Origin: CAYFYJ01 sp964347415
GTDB lineage: Archaea > Aenigmatarchaeota > Aenigmatarchaeia > CG10238-14
NCBI GenBank assembly: GCA_964347415.1
Contig: CAYFYJ010000009.1
Span: 30,517 to 94,516, forward strand
Reading direction: 5' to 3'
DNA: 64,000 bases
Below are positions 40,616 to 48,622 of this stretch, piece by piece (position 1 is the first letter of the stretch; every line of letters begins with the position of its first letter). The notes under the pieces are model-generated. The model did not search any database. It was given only the letters and a program-made list of their open reading frames with translations, and had not been told where the DNA came from. The position numbers were made by a program, and so were the translations under genes.

Positions 40616-41254
40616 ATGAATAAAAAACTCTTAATTATATTTTCACTGATTTTATGTTTACCTATTGTTGTTTCTGCCGATCAAGAAAAAGCATCATACT
40701 CATTGGTAATGTTACCTGAGAAAATTACAATTAACCCCGGTGAAAACATTACTATTCGAGTTTATTTTTCAGGTGACGGTGATGTAAAGAGTTCAAAACT
40801 CGGTTTATATGTTGGGGGAGATTTTGATATTTACGGATATATTCTGGCTAATGAAAAGCCAAACATTTCAAAATCTTGGATTATTCTCACCCCACTGGAT
40901 TTCCTAATCAATGAAAGGTTAGAAATGTTCCCATCAGTTTATTTAAGATGTTCTGAAATTGGTTCTCCTTTCATAGAAAAATGTTATGATGCAACTAAGG
41001 AAAGACCAGAGTTTAAAAATCCCATAACAATTAAGTTAGGCAATACTCGATTTGAAGGCGATCATGAAATTGTCGGTGTCCTCTCATATCAAGATATGGA
41101 TGGTGACTGGCATACTTCTCAATTTACAGTAAAATTTCATGTTTATACCTGGTGGGAAAGAATTTATTATTCCTCAGCGTTAATTATAGCAATTTCTGCT
41201 CTAGCAATATCCTTTACATCATTAATGGTTTCATTATTTAGAAAATCAAAATAA
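40616..41254 (+). CDS. Secreted protein with C-terminal membrane anchor
   Basis: 212 residues: a signal peptide (LLIIFSLILCLPIVVSADQ, cut near residue 21), a beta-rich external domain of about 155 residues with N-glycosylation-like NIT and NIS sites and Cys pairs, and a single helix near the end (IYYSSALIIAISALAISFTS) with a basic tail. It resembles archaeal envelope proteins with an NEW3-like sandwich (EKITINPGENITIRVYF); the family is uncertain. AACTTTAAAAG serves as promoter about 35 bases upstream. Confidence 0.6.
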   Translation: MNKKLLIIFSLILCLPIVVSADQEKASYSLVMLPEKITINPGENITIRVYFSGDGDVKSSKLGLYVGGDFDIYGYILANEKPNISKSWIILTPLDFLINERLEMFPSVYLRCSEIGSPFIEKCYDATKERPEFKNPITIKLGNTRFEGDHEIVGVLSYQDMDGDWHTSQFTVKFHVYTWWERIYYSSALIIAISALAISFTSLMVSLFRKSK

Positions 41255-41260
41255 TTCTTA

Positions 41261-41338
41261 ACATTCACTCACGGCGATAATTACGATAGTCCTAATACAT
41301 GTATTAATAATATTATAATGGAGATAGATTTTTGTTCT
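41261..41338 (+). repeat. Upstream repeat, copy 1 (palindrome AATACATGTATT)
   Basis: Contains ACATTCACTCACGGCGATAA (41261-41280), then AATACATGTATTA (41294-41306, with the perfect 12-bp palindrome AATACATGTATT) and GATAGATTTTTGTTCT (41323-41338). The last motif ends 19 bases before the ATG at 41358. The same elements recur at 43951-44055, again ending 19 bases before a different gene. Confidence 0.65.
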
Positions 41339-41357
41339 TAAGGAAGATAATTAGATT

Positions 41358-41933
41358 ATGAAGAAGCTCAAGAATGCTTTCTACAAGATACTGCCGAATT
41401 ATACTGAAGAGAGCTTGTTTGTTATAGCAATTACGATGATTCTAACATCCATCTTCTATCAAGAATTATTCTTTGGCTTTCCTGACTTTCGTGTGCTCTT
41501 TCTCCTTATCGGTTACATTTTTGCAATTGGTATAGCGTTAACTAGTCAGAAATTTTCCACAAGTACAATCGCTTTGGCTGTTTTTGAGGTCGTAATTACT
41601 GAAATAATAATTGGATTAACAAGTGCGTACTATTGGTTGACTAATCTCATAGAAATAAATGGTTTTGTCGGTGAGATTATAATAATTTCAACTATTGTCA
41701 ATTTAGCTCATAGTATTGCTATGATAGGAATATTTCACCCTGAATTGATGAAACCTGAAAAACTCTTTATAACTGGTAATGCCGATAAAAGACTACTGAC
41801 TCTTTGTACTGCGATTATTTTAATTATCTTGATATGGGGAGTGAATTATACCGAATACCCTTCTGTTATAATCATTTCTTTTGTTCTCAGTATCAATGCG
41901 ATAATCATAACTTTAAAAGATTTTATTTTTTAA
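41358..41933 (+). CDS. Five- to six-helix membrane protein, unknown
   Basis: 191 residues with helices at about 20-36, 42-58, 65-90, 95-118, 133-152 and 158-180. There is no signal motif beyond the hydrophobicity, and no family is recognised. It lies right after upstream repeat copy 1, and its 3' end touches a 15-base repeat (AGAATCAGATAGATT) that also occurs upstream of pepF. Confidence 0.6.
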   Translation: MKKLKNAFYKILPNYTEESLFVIAITMILTSIFYQELFFGFPDFRVLFLLIGYIFAIGIALTSQKFSTSTIALAVFEVVITEIIIGLTSAYYWLTNLIEINGFVGEIIIISTIVNLAHSIAMIGIFHPELMKPEKLFITGNADKRLLTLCTAIILIILIWGVNYTEYPSVIIISFVLSINAIIITLKDFIF

Positions 41934-41947
41934 GAATCAGATAGATT
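41933..41947 (+). repeat. 15-base repeat AGAATCAGATAGATT
   Basis: The same 15 bases occur at 43920-43934, so the pair brackets the pepF gene in direct orientation. A partial inverted relative (TCTGATTCTG, about 42058-42067) lies between. Between 41948 and 42091 there is only AT-rich sequence and a GC-rich patch, GCCGGGCCC, near 42002. No gene is seen there. Confidence 0.5.
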
Positions 41948-42091
41948 TTTTATATATAGTTTAAATCCCTTTAAATTTAACTAACTACCATTTATCCCAG
42001 GCCGGGCCCTTTGGAAAAGGTACAAGCTGTAAAAAGAATTGAAAAATCAACTATGGAATCTGATTCTGAAAAACTCTGAATCTATAATTAT

Positions 42092-43861
42092 CTAATATTC
42101 TTGTAATTCTTTTACCATTCCTCCGATGATGTTGAACCCACCCTGCCAAAAATCTCTCGAGCTCATATCTATGCCCACTTCATATAACATATCTTCTGGG
42201 CTTTTAGAACCACCGTATGCAATCAATTGTATGAATTTCGGTTTAAAGGATTCGCCTTCCATCTTGAATTGATTATAGAGCGAAAGCGTCGTCAAATTTG
42301 CGAAAGAATAAAAACCGCAGTAGAACGGAGCATGATATATGTGGGGAATACCTAAAAATTCCCATTGGAAAATTTCCGGCACATAAACAGAATTGCCAAA
42401 TTGCTCCTTTAAAAGGGAGAGATACAATTCTCCCAAGTCTTTGACGGTAACGTTTTTTCCGACGGTATCATGCGCATCCCTCTCAAAGATGGTAAAGTAA
42501 GCTTGTCTTGGTATACCCTTGTAATATCTATTCAACATTAACACTAGCAAATCTTTCTTAATCTGTGGGTCTTCTTCTGCCTCCTTGAGTTTATCAAAAA
42601 GGAGAAGCTCAGGGAACCCCGAAGCTATTTCTGCAACAGGTACTTGTGGATGATAGATTAAATGAGGATGCTTATTGGCTAATATTGCTTGGATAGCATG
42701 TCCTGTTTCATGCACATTGGATAAAACAGAATCCAATGTGTCATTATGAATGTAAGAGATATAGGGTAATATGCTCGGGTTAGGATCCTCACAATAAGCT
42801 CCAGCATATTTATAATCTCTATTCTCGGCATCAACATGATTTACCTCGTATAATCTTCTTGTCATATCGCCCAATCTACTATCAAAGGAATCGAATACGT
42901 CAAATACCAACTTAACAGTGTCCGAATATGTGTATTCATCTTTCAATCTCGCTAATGGCGCGTATATGTGATACCTACTCATTTTTTTCATTCCCAGCAT
43001 TTTCGCCTTGAGAGAGAAGAATTTCCAGAAAATATCAACATTCTCTCTACACGTCTCAAGGACTAGATTGGTTACTTCATCTGGTATTTCGTTTTCCAAA
43101 TTAAATGATGATATAGGAGTTTTAAAATGCCTTCTTTCTATGTTTTCATTATGCCAATCCTGTATGACCGTCGTATAAATGTCACCCAATTCATCTGAAA
43201 TTTTTGCAAGCCCCCTGAGCCATGATCTGTACGAAACAACTCTTTCCTTTGGATTCCTTGAATAAAACAAACCCACTGTATTTCTCTCATTTAAGGTCCT
43301 TTTTTTCCCATCAATTTGGAAAGTGAACTGTAACTTACCTACCTTTTTTTCATGGTGCTGAATCCATGCTTTAATGCCAGTTACTTCATCAATTTCTCTC
43401 TGTTTTTCAACTTCTAGCTCAAGAGTATGAGGTTTCCATTGTTCCAATGTTTCAACATAGTATCTGTAATCCGGATTAAGTCCTTCCATTAGTCGATTGC
43501 GTGTACCATTATCAAGATTTATCAACCAATACTCGAAGAAGAATGTATTGTTCGTTACTTCTGCAGCAAGATTATCCATCTGAGTTTGAAAAGCGCTTGC
43601 TACTTGATTATTCGTATTCTGTCTAAAATTAAGGAGTGCATACTGTGTGAAACGGGCTCGGTCTGCACAAATTTTGTTATACGATTTTAGTGCTCTAATA
43701 AAATCCTCAGTCGGAATTTGAGGAGAGAGCATTCCCTCCATCGACTTTAATTCCTCAACGTTATCTTGGAGTTTTATTTTTTCAGCTTCAAATTCTGGGC
43801 CAGAATCTGCTGGGAGTATATCTCTCAAATCCCAAATTCTCGGTTTAACTATGGTACTCAT
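42092..43861 (-). CDS. pepF: Oligoendopeptidase F (M3 family)
   Basis: A 589-residue cytoplasmic zinc peptidase of the M3 family. The active-site block is LSNVHETGHAIQAILANKHP, with HETGH as HExxH, and a distal Glu (EIASGFPELLLFDKLKEAEE) as third ligand. The N-terminal WDLRDILPADSGPEFEAEK and the C-terminal FYCGFYSFANLTTLSLYNQF region match PepF-type enzymes, which trim peptides of about 7-17 residues. Length is normal. Peptide degradation fits the nearby OPT transporter. Confidence 0.9.
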   Translation of the reverse strand: MSTIVKPRIWDLRDILPADSGPEFEAEKIKLQDNVEELKSMEGMLSPQIPTEDFIRALKSYNKICADRARFTQYALLNFRQNTNNQVASAFQTQMDNLAAEVTNNTFFFEYWLINLDNGTRNRLMEGLNPDYRYYVETLEQWKPHTLELEVEKQREIDEVTGIKAWIQHHEKKVGKLQFTFQIDGKKRTLNERNTVGLFYSRNPKERVVSYRSWLRGLAKISDELGDIYTTVIQDWHNENIERRHFKTPISSFNLENEIPDEVTNLVLETCRENVDIFWKFFSLKAKMLGMKKMSRYHIYAPLARLKDEYTYSDTVKLVFDVFDSFDSRLGDMTRRLYEVNHVDAENRDYKYAGAYCEDPNPSILPYISYIHNDTLDSVLSNVHETGHAIQAILANKHPHLIYHPQVPVAEIASGFPELLLFDKLKEAEEDPQIKKDLLVLMLNRYYKGIPRQAYFTIFERDAHDTVGKNVTVKDLGELYLSLLKEQFGNSVYVPEIFQWEFLGIPHIYHAPFYCGFYSFANLTTLSLYNQFKMEGESFKPKFIQLIAYGGSKSPEDMLYEVGIDMSSRDFWQGGFNIIGGMVKELQEY

Positions 43862-43919
43862 GCTGTTAAGGATGTGAATTAAGTAATAAATTGGTTTCTT
43901 TTCTATCTGATAGAAACCC

Positions 43920-44055
43920 AGAATCAGATAGATTCTCTACCCCAACACCACTCATTCACTGCCGGATAATTACGAAGGAGTTACTCTATGATCATATGAT
44001 CATAGTAAATACATGTATTATACTAAGTATTATGAGGAAGATAGATTTTTGTTCT
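43920..44055 (+). repeat. Upstream repeat, copy 2, with the 15-base repeat and AATACATGTATT palindrome
   Basis: This block starts with AGAATCAGATAGATT (43920-43934). It continues with CTCATTCACTGCCGGATAAT (43951-43970, similar to copy 1 at 41261), a dyad ATGATCATATGATCAT around 43989-44004, AATACATGTATTA (44008-44020) and GATAGATTTTTGTTCT (44040-44055). The last motif ends 19 bases before the ATG at 44075, as in copy 1. The spacing from palindrome to motif is 19 bases here and 16 in copy 1. Confidence 0.6.
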
Positions 44056-44074
44056 GTAAAATCCAATTAAAATT

Positions 44075-44293
44075 ATGAACTGGAAGGAATGGGTCATAAT
44101 TGGGGTTGTAGTTGTCATTGTCTTATTAGGCATATTATCTTTTTGGTTACCTTGCGGTGTTGTTATTAGGTCGGAATGGAAAGAATTTCCAAGAAATGAA
44201 ACTGAATGTTTACTGTATCAAGAACCTCAACCGGATAAATTTAAATGGGAGAATAAAACTTGTTGGATGTATACAGAACAATGGATATGCTAA
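44075..44293 (+). CDS. Small one-helix membrane protein, 72 aa
   Basis: Residues 8-27 (IIGVVVVIVLLGILSFWLPC) form one membrane helix, followed by a short external acidic and aromatic domain with Cys (CLLYQEPQPDKFKWENKTCW). Cys residues could form a disulfide. It directly follows upstream repeat copy 2. The function is unknown. Confidence 0.55.
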   Translation: MNWKEWVIIGVVVVIVLLGILSFWLPCGVVIRSEWKEFPRNETECLLYQEPQPDKFKWENKTCWMYTEQWIC

Positions 44294-44406
44294 TAATAAA
44301 AATGAGTACTCAAACTTCTCTGAGTACCCTCAAAAGTTCCTCCCTTATTAACTGTCTCAGGCAAGAATTGGATGTTTTTATAAATTATTCGATACATTAT
44401 TGTTAT

Positions 44407-45567
44407 ATGGATGATTTTACTTACCAATGCCAAACAAAAATTATTTTTGGGAAAGGGACGGAGAACCAAGTCGGGAAGGAAACAAAAAAAATCGGTAAAA
44501 AAGTTTTGTTCCACTATGGAATGGGTAGCATAAAAAAATCCGGGTTGTACGATAAAGTAATCAATTCCTTAAAAAAAGCAGGTGTAGATTATATTGAACT
44601 TCCAGGGGTTGTTCCTAACCCCAGGTTGAGCATGGTTAATGAGGGTATAAAATTTTGCCGAGAGAATGATATAGATTCTATTTTGGCTGTTGGCGGGGGA
44701 AGTGCAATTGATTCTGCAAAAGCAATTGCAATGGGAGTTTGTTACGAAGGGGACGTGTGGGACTTTTTCTCAAAACATACCCCTATCGAAAAGGTGTTGC
44801 CAATCGGTGTTATTCTAACACTTCCTGCCAGTGGAAGCGAAGCTAGCACGGCTACAGTAATAACGAATGAAAAAGAACACAGAAAACTTTCTGCAATAAA
44901 TAATCTATTAAGACCAAAGTTCGCCATAATGAACCCAGAATTAACATTCACATTACCTAAATTCCAGACTTCATGTGGTGTTGCAGATATGATGGCTCAC
45001 ATAATAGAAAGATATTTTACTAATACGCCGCATGTTGACCTAACAGATAAATTGTGTGAAGCAACATTAAAATCCATAGTAAAAAATGCACGTTTAGTCA
45101 TGAAAGACCCGAATAATTATGATCATAGAGCTGAGATAATGTGGGCAGGTACAATCGCACATGAAGGTATTTTAGGGACGGGAAGGGAGGAGGACTGGTC
45201 ATCACACAAGATCGAACATGAATTGAGTGCATTTTATGATGTAACACATGGAGCAGGTCTTGCTGTGATCATTCCTGCATGGATGAAGTATGTCTATAAG
45301 CATGATGTAAAAAGGTTTGTACAATATGCAAAAAAAGTGTGGGGAATTAATTCTGGAGATGATGAAGAGGTTGCATTGAAGGGAATTGATTCTACTAAAA
45401 ATTTCTTTAAAGAGATTGGTCTCCCAACCACACTAAAAGAATTGGGGATAGATGATAAACGATTGGAAGAAATGGCAAAACAATGTGTAAAAAAGTGGGA
45501 TGTAGGAAATTTTGTAAAATTTGATGCTAACGATGTACTTAAAATATATGAATTAGCACTTGACTGA
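44407..45567 (+). CDS. Iron-containing alcohol dehydrogenase (butanol dehydrogenase-like)
   Basis: A 386-residue type III ADH from ATG 44407 (an in-frame start at 44260 lies upstream of the promoter; TTTTTATAAATT sits about 30 bases before ATG 44407, suggesting a leaderless gene). Seen: IIFGKGTENQVGKETKKIGK, AVGGGSAIDSAKAIAMG (GGGSxxD nucleotide motif), LPASGSEASTATVI, GVADMMAHIIERYF (Asp/His metal ligands) and AFYDVTHGAGLAVIIPAWM (His ligands). This is the YqhD/BdhA-type NAD(P)H enzyme reducing aldehydes. It may recycle reducing equivalents during peptide fermentation. Its end overlaps the convergent Nudix gene by 15 bases. Confidence 0.9.
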   Translation: MDDFTYQCQTKIIFGKGTENQVGKETKKIGKKVLFHYGMGSIKKSGLYDKVINSLKKAGVDYIELPGVVPNPRLSMVNEGIKFCRENDIDSILAVGGGSAIDSAKAIAMGVCYEGDVWDFFSKHTPIEKVLPIGVILTLPASGSEASTATVITNEKEHRKLSAINNLLRPKFAIMNPELTFTLPKFQTSCGVADMMAHIIERYFTNTPHVDLTDKLCEATLKSIVKNARLVMKDPNNYDHRAEIMWAGTIAHEGILGTGREEDWSSHKIEHELSAFYDVTHGAGLAVIIPAWMKYVYKHDVKRFVQYAKKVWGINSGDDEEVALKGIDSTKNFFKEIGLPTTLKELGIDDKRLEEMAKQCVKKWDVGNFVKFDANDVLKIYELALD

Positions 45568-46062
45568 TTTTTTAAGAATCTTCAACAAATCCTCAGTCTC
45601 GGGTAAGAACTTCTCTTTCTTAATCTTCTCTTCCATTTCTTCCCTAGTCAAGAACATACCTTGCTTTAGTTCAAAGGGGTCCAATTCAGGTTTTTTATCA
45701 GTCACAAAACCATACACTCTCACATTTTCATTTTCCTCTGGGATCCTTAACTTAAAAGAACCCATGAAAAACGGTTTCTCATTTATATCCGCTTCTTCTT
45801 TTACTTCTCTGACAACAGCATCGTCATAAGTCTCTCCAGCATTAACATGTCCACCCAACCCAATACTCCAGTATTCCTTGAAGAATTCTTTGTTTTTTGT
45901 CCTTTGAGTAATGAATATTCTGTCTTTTTTATCGAAGATGAAAAACATCACACTTCTATGTATCAGTCCTTTAACATGAACTTCTGTTCTATTAGCTTTC
46001 CCAATGACATTATCGTCTTCATCGACTACGCTGAAAAGTTCAGTCATAAAGAATATTCTCAT
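45553..46062 (-). CDS. Nudix hydrolase (IDI-like)
   Basis: 169 residues. The Nudix box GGHVNAGETYDDAVVREVKE with the following EEA is complete (Gx5Ex7REVxEE). FSVVDEDDNVIGKANRTEVH and RSVMFFIFDKKDRIFITQRT match the isopentenyl-diphosphate isomerase-like subgroup of Nudix proteins (YfcD type), which often hydrolyse nucleotides. ATG 46062 overlaps the aminotransferase stop by 4 bases, so the two are coupled. The substrate is unknown. Confidence 0.87.
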   Translation of the reverse strand: MRIFFMTELFSVVDEDDNVIGKANRTEVHVKGLIHRSVMFFIFDKKDRIFITQRTKNKEFFKEYWSIGLGGHVNAGETYDDAVVREVKEEADINEKPFFMGSFKLRIPEENENVRVYGFVTDKKPELDPFELKQGMFLTREEMEEKIKKEKFLPETEDLLKILKKSVKC

Positions 46063-47225
46063 TTTAACTTTCTTATAACTTTTTCAATCCTGTTTAATGC
46101 TTCTTCTATCTTCTCGTATGCTGTGGCATAGCTTAGTCTAATATGGCCTTCACCATATCTCCCAAACTCTGTACCAGGAACAGTCAAGACTTTCGCCTTC
46201 TTCAAGAAAAAGTTTACAACTTCAGTCGATTTCATCTTCAATGGTTTAATGTTTGGAAAGGCGTAAAACGCCCCTTCTGGTTTCAAGCAAGAGATTTTCG
46301 GCATTTCTTTAAATCTCTTGATGATTAATTTCCTCCTCCTGTCATACTCATTCCTCATTTCTTTAACACATTTCTGATCCCCTTCTAAAGCTTCAATAGC
46401 AGCTAATTGAGAAATGGTAGGGGAGCACAATCCAGCATAAATGTGCATTCTCGCCATCGATTCTATTATATCTTTTGGTCCGGCCGCATACCCAACCCGC
46501 CAACCTGCCATGGCATAACTTTTGGAAAAGGATTGGAACGTGACCACATTGTCTTCCATCCCGTTTAGGCTTCCGATACTGATATGTTTATTTTTATCAT
46601 AAACAAACTTCTCATAAGCTTCGTCTGAGAAAATAATCAGTTCATTATCTACAACCAGATCAGCCAAATCCTCCAAAGTCTTTTTTTTCAATATTCTTCC
46701 TGTGGGGTTGTTAGGTGTATTGATGAGCAGAATCCTAGTTCTCTTATCGATTAGTTTTTTAACAATATCTGGATTATACTCGAAACCATCTTTTTCAAAC
46801 ATCGGGACGGAAACAGGAACACCAGAAACTGTTTCTACCATTGAAATGTATGCTAGAAAACCAGGATTAGGAACTAATACTTTTTCCCCAGGATCAATCA
46901 AAGATAAAGTCGCTAAGAACAATGCTTCTTGAGAACCACAGGTTACTATTATCTCTTCTGGGCTAACTTTAAACTTGTTGTCTTTTTTCAACTTCTTGGC
47001 TATAGCTTTCTTTAAGGAAGTTCTCCCTCCTGGTGAGGAATAGTGTGTATATCCTTTGTTCAGTTTCTCTTTTGCAATATCTATGATATGTTGAGGAGTC
47101 GTGAAATCCGGTTCCCCAGGCCCTAAAGAGATTATATCCTTTCCTTCTGTAGCCAATCGCATTATTTCTGCAAACTCTGAACTTGGTAGATGAATATAAC
47201 GTTCAGAAATTTCGTATTCCTTCAT
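46059..47225 (-). CDS. Class I/II pyridoxal aminotransferase
   Basis: About 388 residues of the aspartate aminotransferase fold type I. Seen: ISLGPGEPDFTTPQHIIDIA, YTHYSSPGGRTSLKKAIAKK, TCGSQEALFLATLSLIDPGE, INTPNNPTGRILKKKTLEDL, SFSKSYAMAGWRVGYAAGPK (PLP Lys) and IRLSYATAYEKIEEALNRI. It is typical of archaeal aromatic/alanine/aspartate aminotransferases, probably using 2-oxoglutarate. ATG 47225 is preferred to 47249 because GTTTAAACAT lies about 38 bases before it and 47249 falls in the promoter. It would supply 2-oxoacids to IorAB (inference). Confidence 0.92.
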   Translation of the reverse strand: MKEYEISERYIHLPSSEFAEIMRLATEGKDIISLGPGEPDFTTPQHIIDIAKEKLNKGYTHYSSPGGRTSLKKAIAKKLKKDNKFKVSPEEIIVTCGSQEALFLATLSLIDPGEKVLVPNPGFLAYISMVETVSGVPVSVPMFEKDGFEYNPDIVKKLIDKRTRILLINTPNNPTGRILKKKTLEDLADLVVDNELIIFSDEAYEKFVYDKNKHISIGSLNGMEDNVVTFQSFSKSYAMAGWRVGYAAGPKDIIESMARMHIYAGLCSPTISQLAAIEALEGDQKCVKEMRNEYDRRRKLIIKRFKEMPKISCLKPEGAFYAFPNIKPLKMKSTEVVNFFLKKAKVLTVPGTEFGRYGEGHIRLSYATAYEKIEEALNRIEKVIRKLK

Positions 47226-47270
47226 AACATTAATATGATTTGGTATCATAAAAATGTTTAAACAATCGAT

Positions 47271-48587
47271 TCAGAAAAATCTCCTAAGAAATCGATAAAA
47301 CTTTGTTTTCTTTCGTGTCTCACGCTTGACTATTCTGTAGAAGTTGTAAACGAAAAACCCTACTAATATCCAGATTAATCCTGTGTGTAAAGCAGTTTGT
47401 TCTAAGAATAGAAGTAGGACAATAGGTAGAATTATTCCGATTATAGATGTGTAGGGGTAGAAAGGCACTTTGTAAAGTCTCTTAACCATGGGATCTGTCA
47501 CCCTAAGGAATATCACACTAGCACACACCATGGAAATAACTATCAAATAACCAAAATCAGCAATAGAAGCAACATACTCCACAGCGTTTGTCATGATGAG
47601 TAAACCTGAGATTAAACCACTAACTACTACAGCTACGAAAGGAGTACTAAAGTCACGGCTTATCTTTCCAAACAACCTTGGCATCATCCCATCCCTAGAA
47701 AGGGCATACACGTTTCTACTGGCGGCTATGAGCCCAGCATTCATAGAAGTTAAAGTTGCAAAAGTGGCAGCGAGTATTATGAATGGTGTCAAAGGTCCGC
47801 TCACATCCAACAAAAGAGTTTCTTGATGTATGTCTGAAGGAGATATGACACCGATTATCATCACAGAAGTTATGATATAAACTAAACTCACAACGATTAT
47901 ACAATAGATGAAAGCTTTGGGAAGATCTATCGATCTTTTAGCTTCTGCTGAAACAGTTGAAATCGCTTCAAATCCGATGAAAAGTACGTAGAGTAGAGAC
48001 GCGACTGCAAATATTGGTATGAATTTAATTTGGGAGAGGGCGATTTGAAAATTACTTGGATTGAAATCAGTTCCCAGATAAAGCCAAAAGACGAAGAATG
48101 CTATCAATATACCGATAGTCAATATTTTTTCAATACCAATGGATGTTTTCATCGTTATCACGTTTATTATCACGAACGTGAGAAGAGAAACTAAAGCCAA
48201 TGGTATGGGGTTCACAATGTTAAACAACATTCCAGCATAGATAGAAAAACCCAATGCCGAAAGAGCCACGTATCCCATGTTACCCAACCAGACCAACCAA
48301 CCGATTATAAAACTACTACTTTGCTTTCCGAAAGCCTCGGCTACCCATGAATAGCCTCCTCCCTCGAAGGGCAAAGCAGCAGCAAGTTCTCCGTAATTTA
48401 ATGCCACTATAATCGTGATCACAGATGCCAATGCAAGGGATAAAATAATACCTAAACCCGCCATGTTTATCCCGATAGGGAGGAGTACAAATACACCAGC
48501 CCCGATTGTAGATCCAATAGCTGATAAGAGAAGGTCTAAAAAACTAAACCTTTTTCGGATTTTCCTTTCTTCTATGTCTATCGTCAT
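47271..48587 (-). CDS. APC-family amino acid permease
   Basis: A 438-residue protein with 12 helices. FLDLLLSAIGSTIGAGVFVL is the GSxIGxGIF-like helix 1 unwound motif. GGGYSWVAEAFGKQSSSFII, FIGFEAISTVSAEAKRSIDL and NVYALSRDGMMPRLFGKIS are further APC landmarks. It imports amino acids by proton or antiport coupling. It is divergent from or near the aminotransferase and consistent with amino-acid use. Confidence 0.93.
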   Translation of the reverse strand: MTIDIEERKIRKRFSFLDLLLSAIGSTIGAGVFVLLPIGINMAGLGIILSLALASVITIIVALNYGELAAALPFEGGGYSWVAEAFGKQSSSFIIGWLVWLGNMGYVALSALGFSIYAGMLFNIVNPIPLALVSLLTFVIINVITMKTSIGIEKILTIGILIAFFVFWLYLGTDFNPSNFQIALSQIKFIPIFAVASLLYVLFIGFEAISTVSAEAKRSIDLPKAFIYCIIVVSLVYIITSVMIIGVISPSDIHQETLLLDVSGPLTPFIILAATFATLTSMNAGLIAASRNVYALSRDGMMPRLFGKISRDFSTPFVAVVVSGLISGLLIMTNAVEYVASIADFGYLIVISMVCASVIFLRVTDPMVKRLYKVPFYPYTSIIGIILPIVLLLFLEQTALHTGLIWILVGFFVYNFYRIVKRETRKKTKFYRFLRRFF

Positions 48588-48622
48588 TAGTTATTATTTG
48601 GATTGGAGATAGAATATATTTT

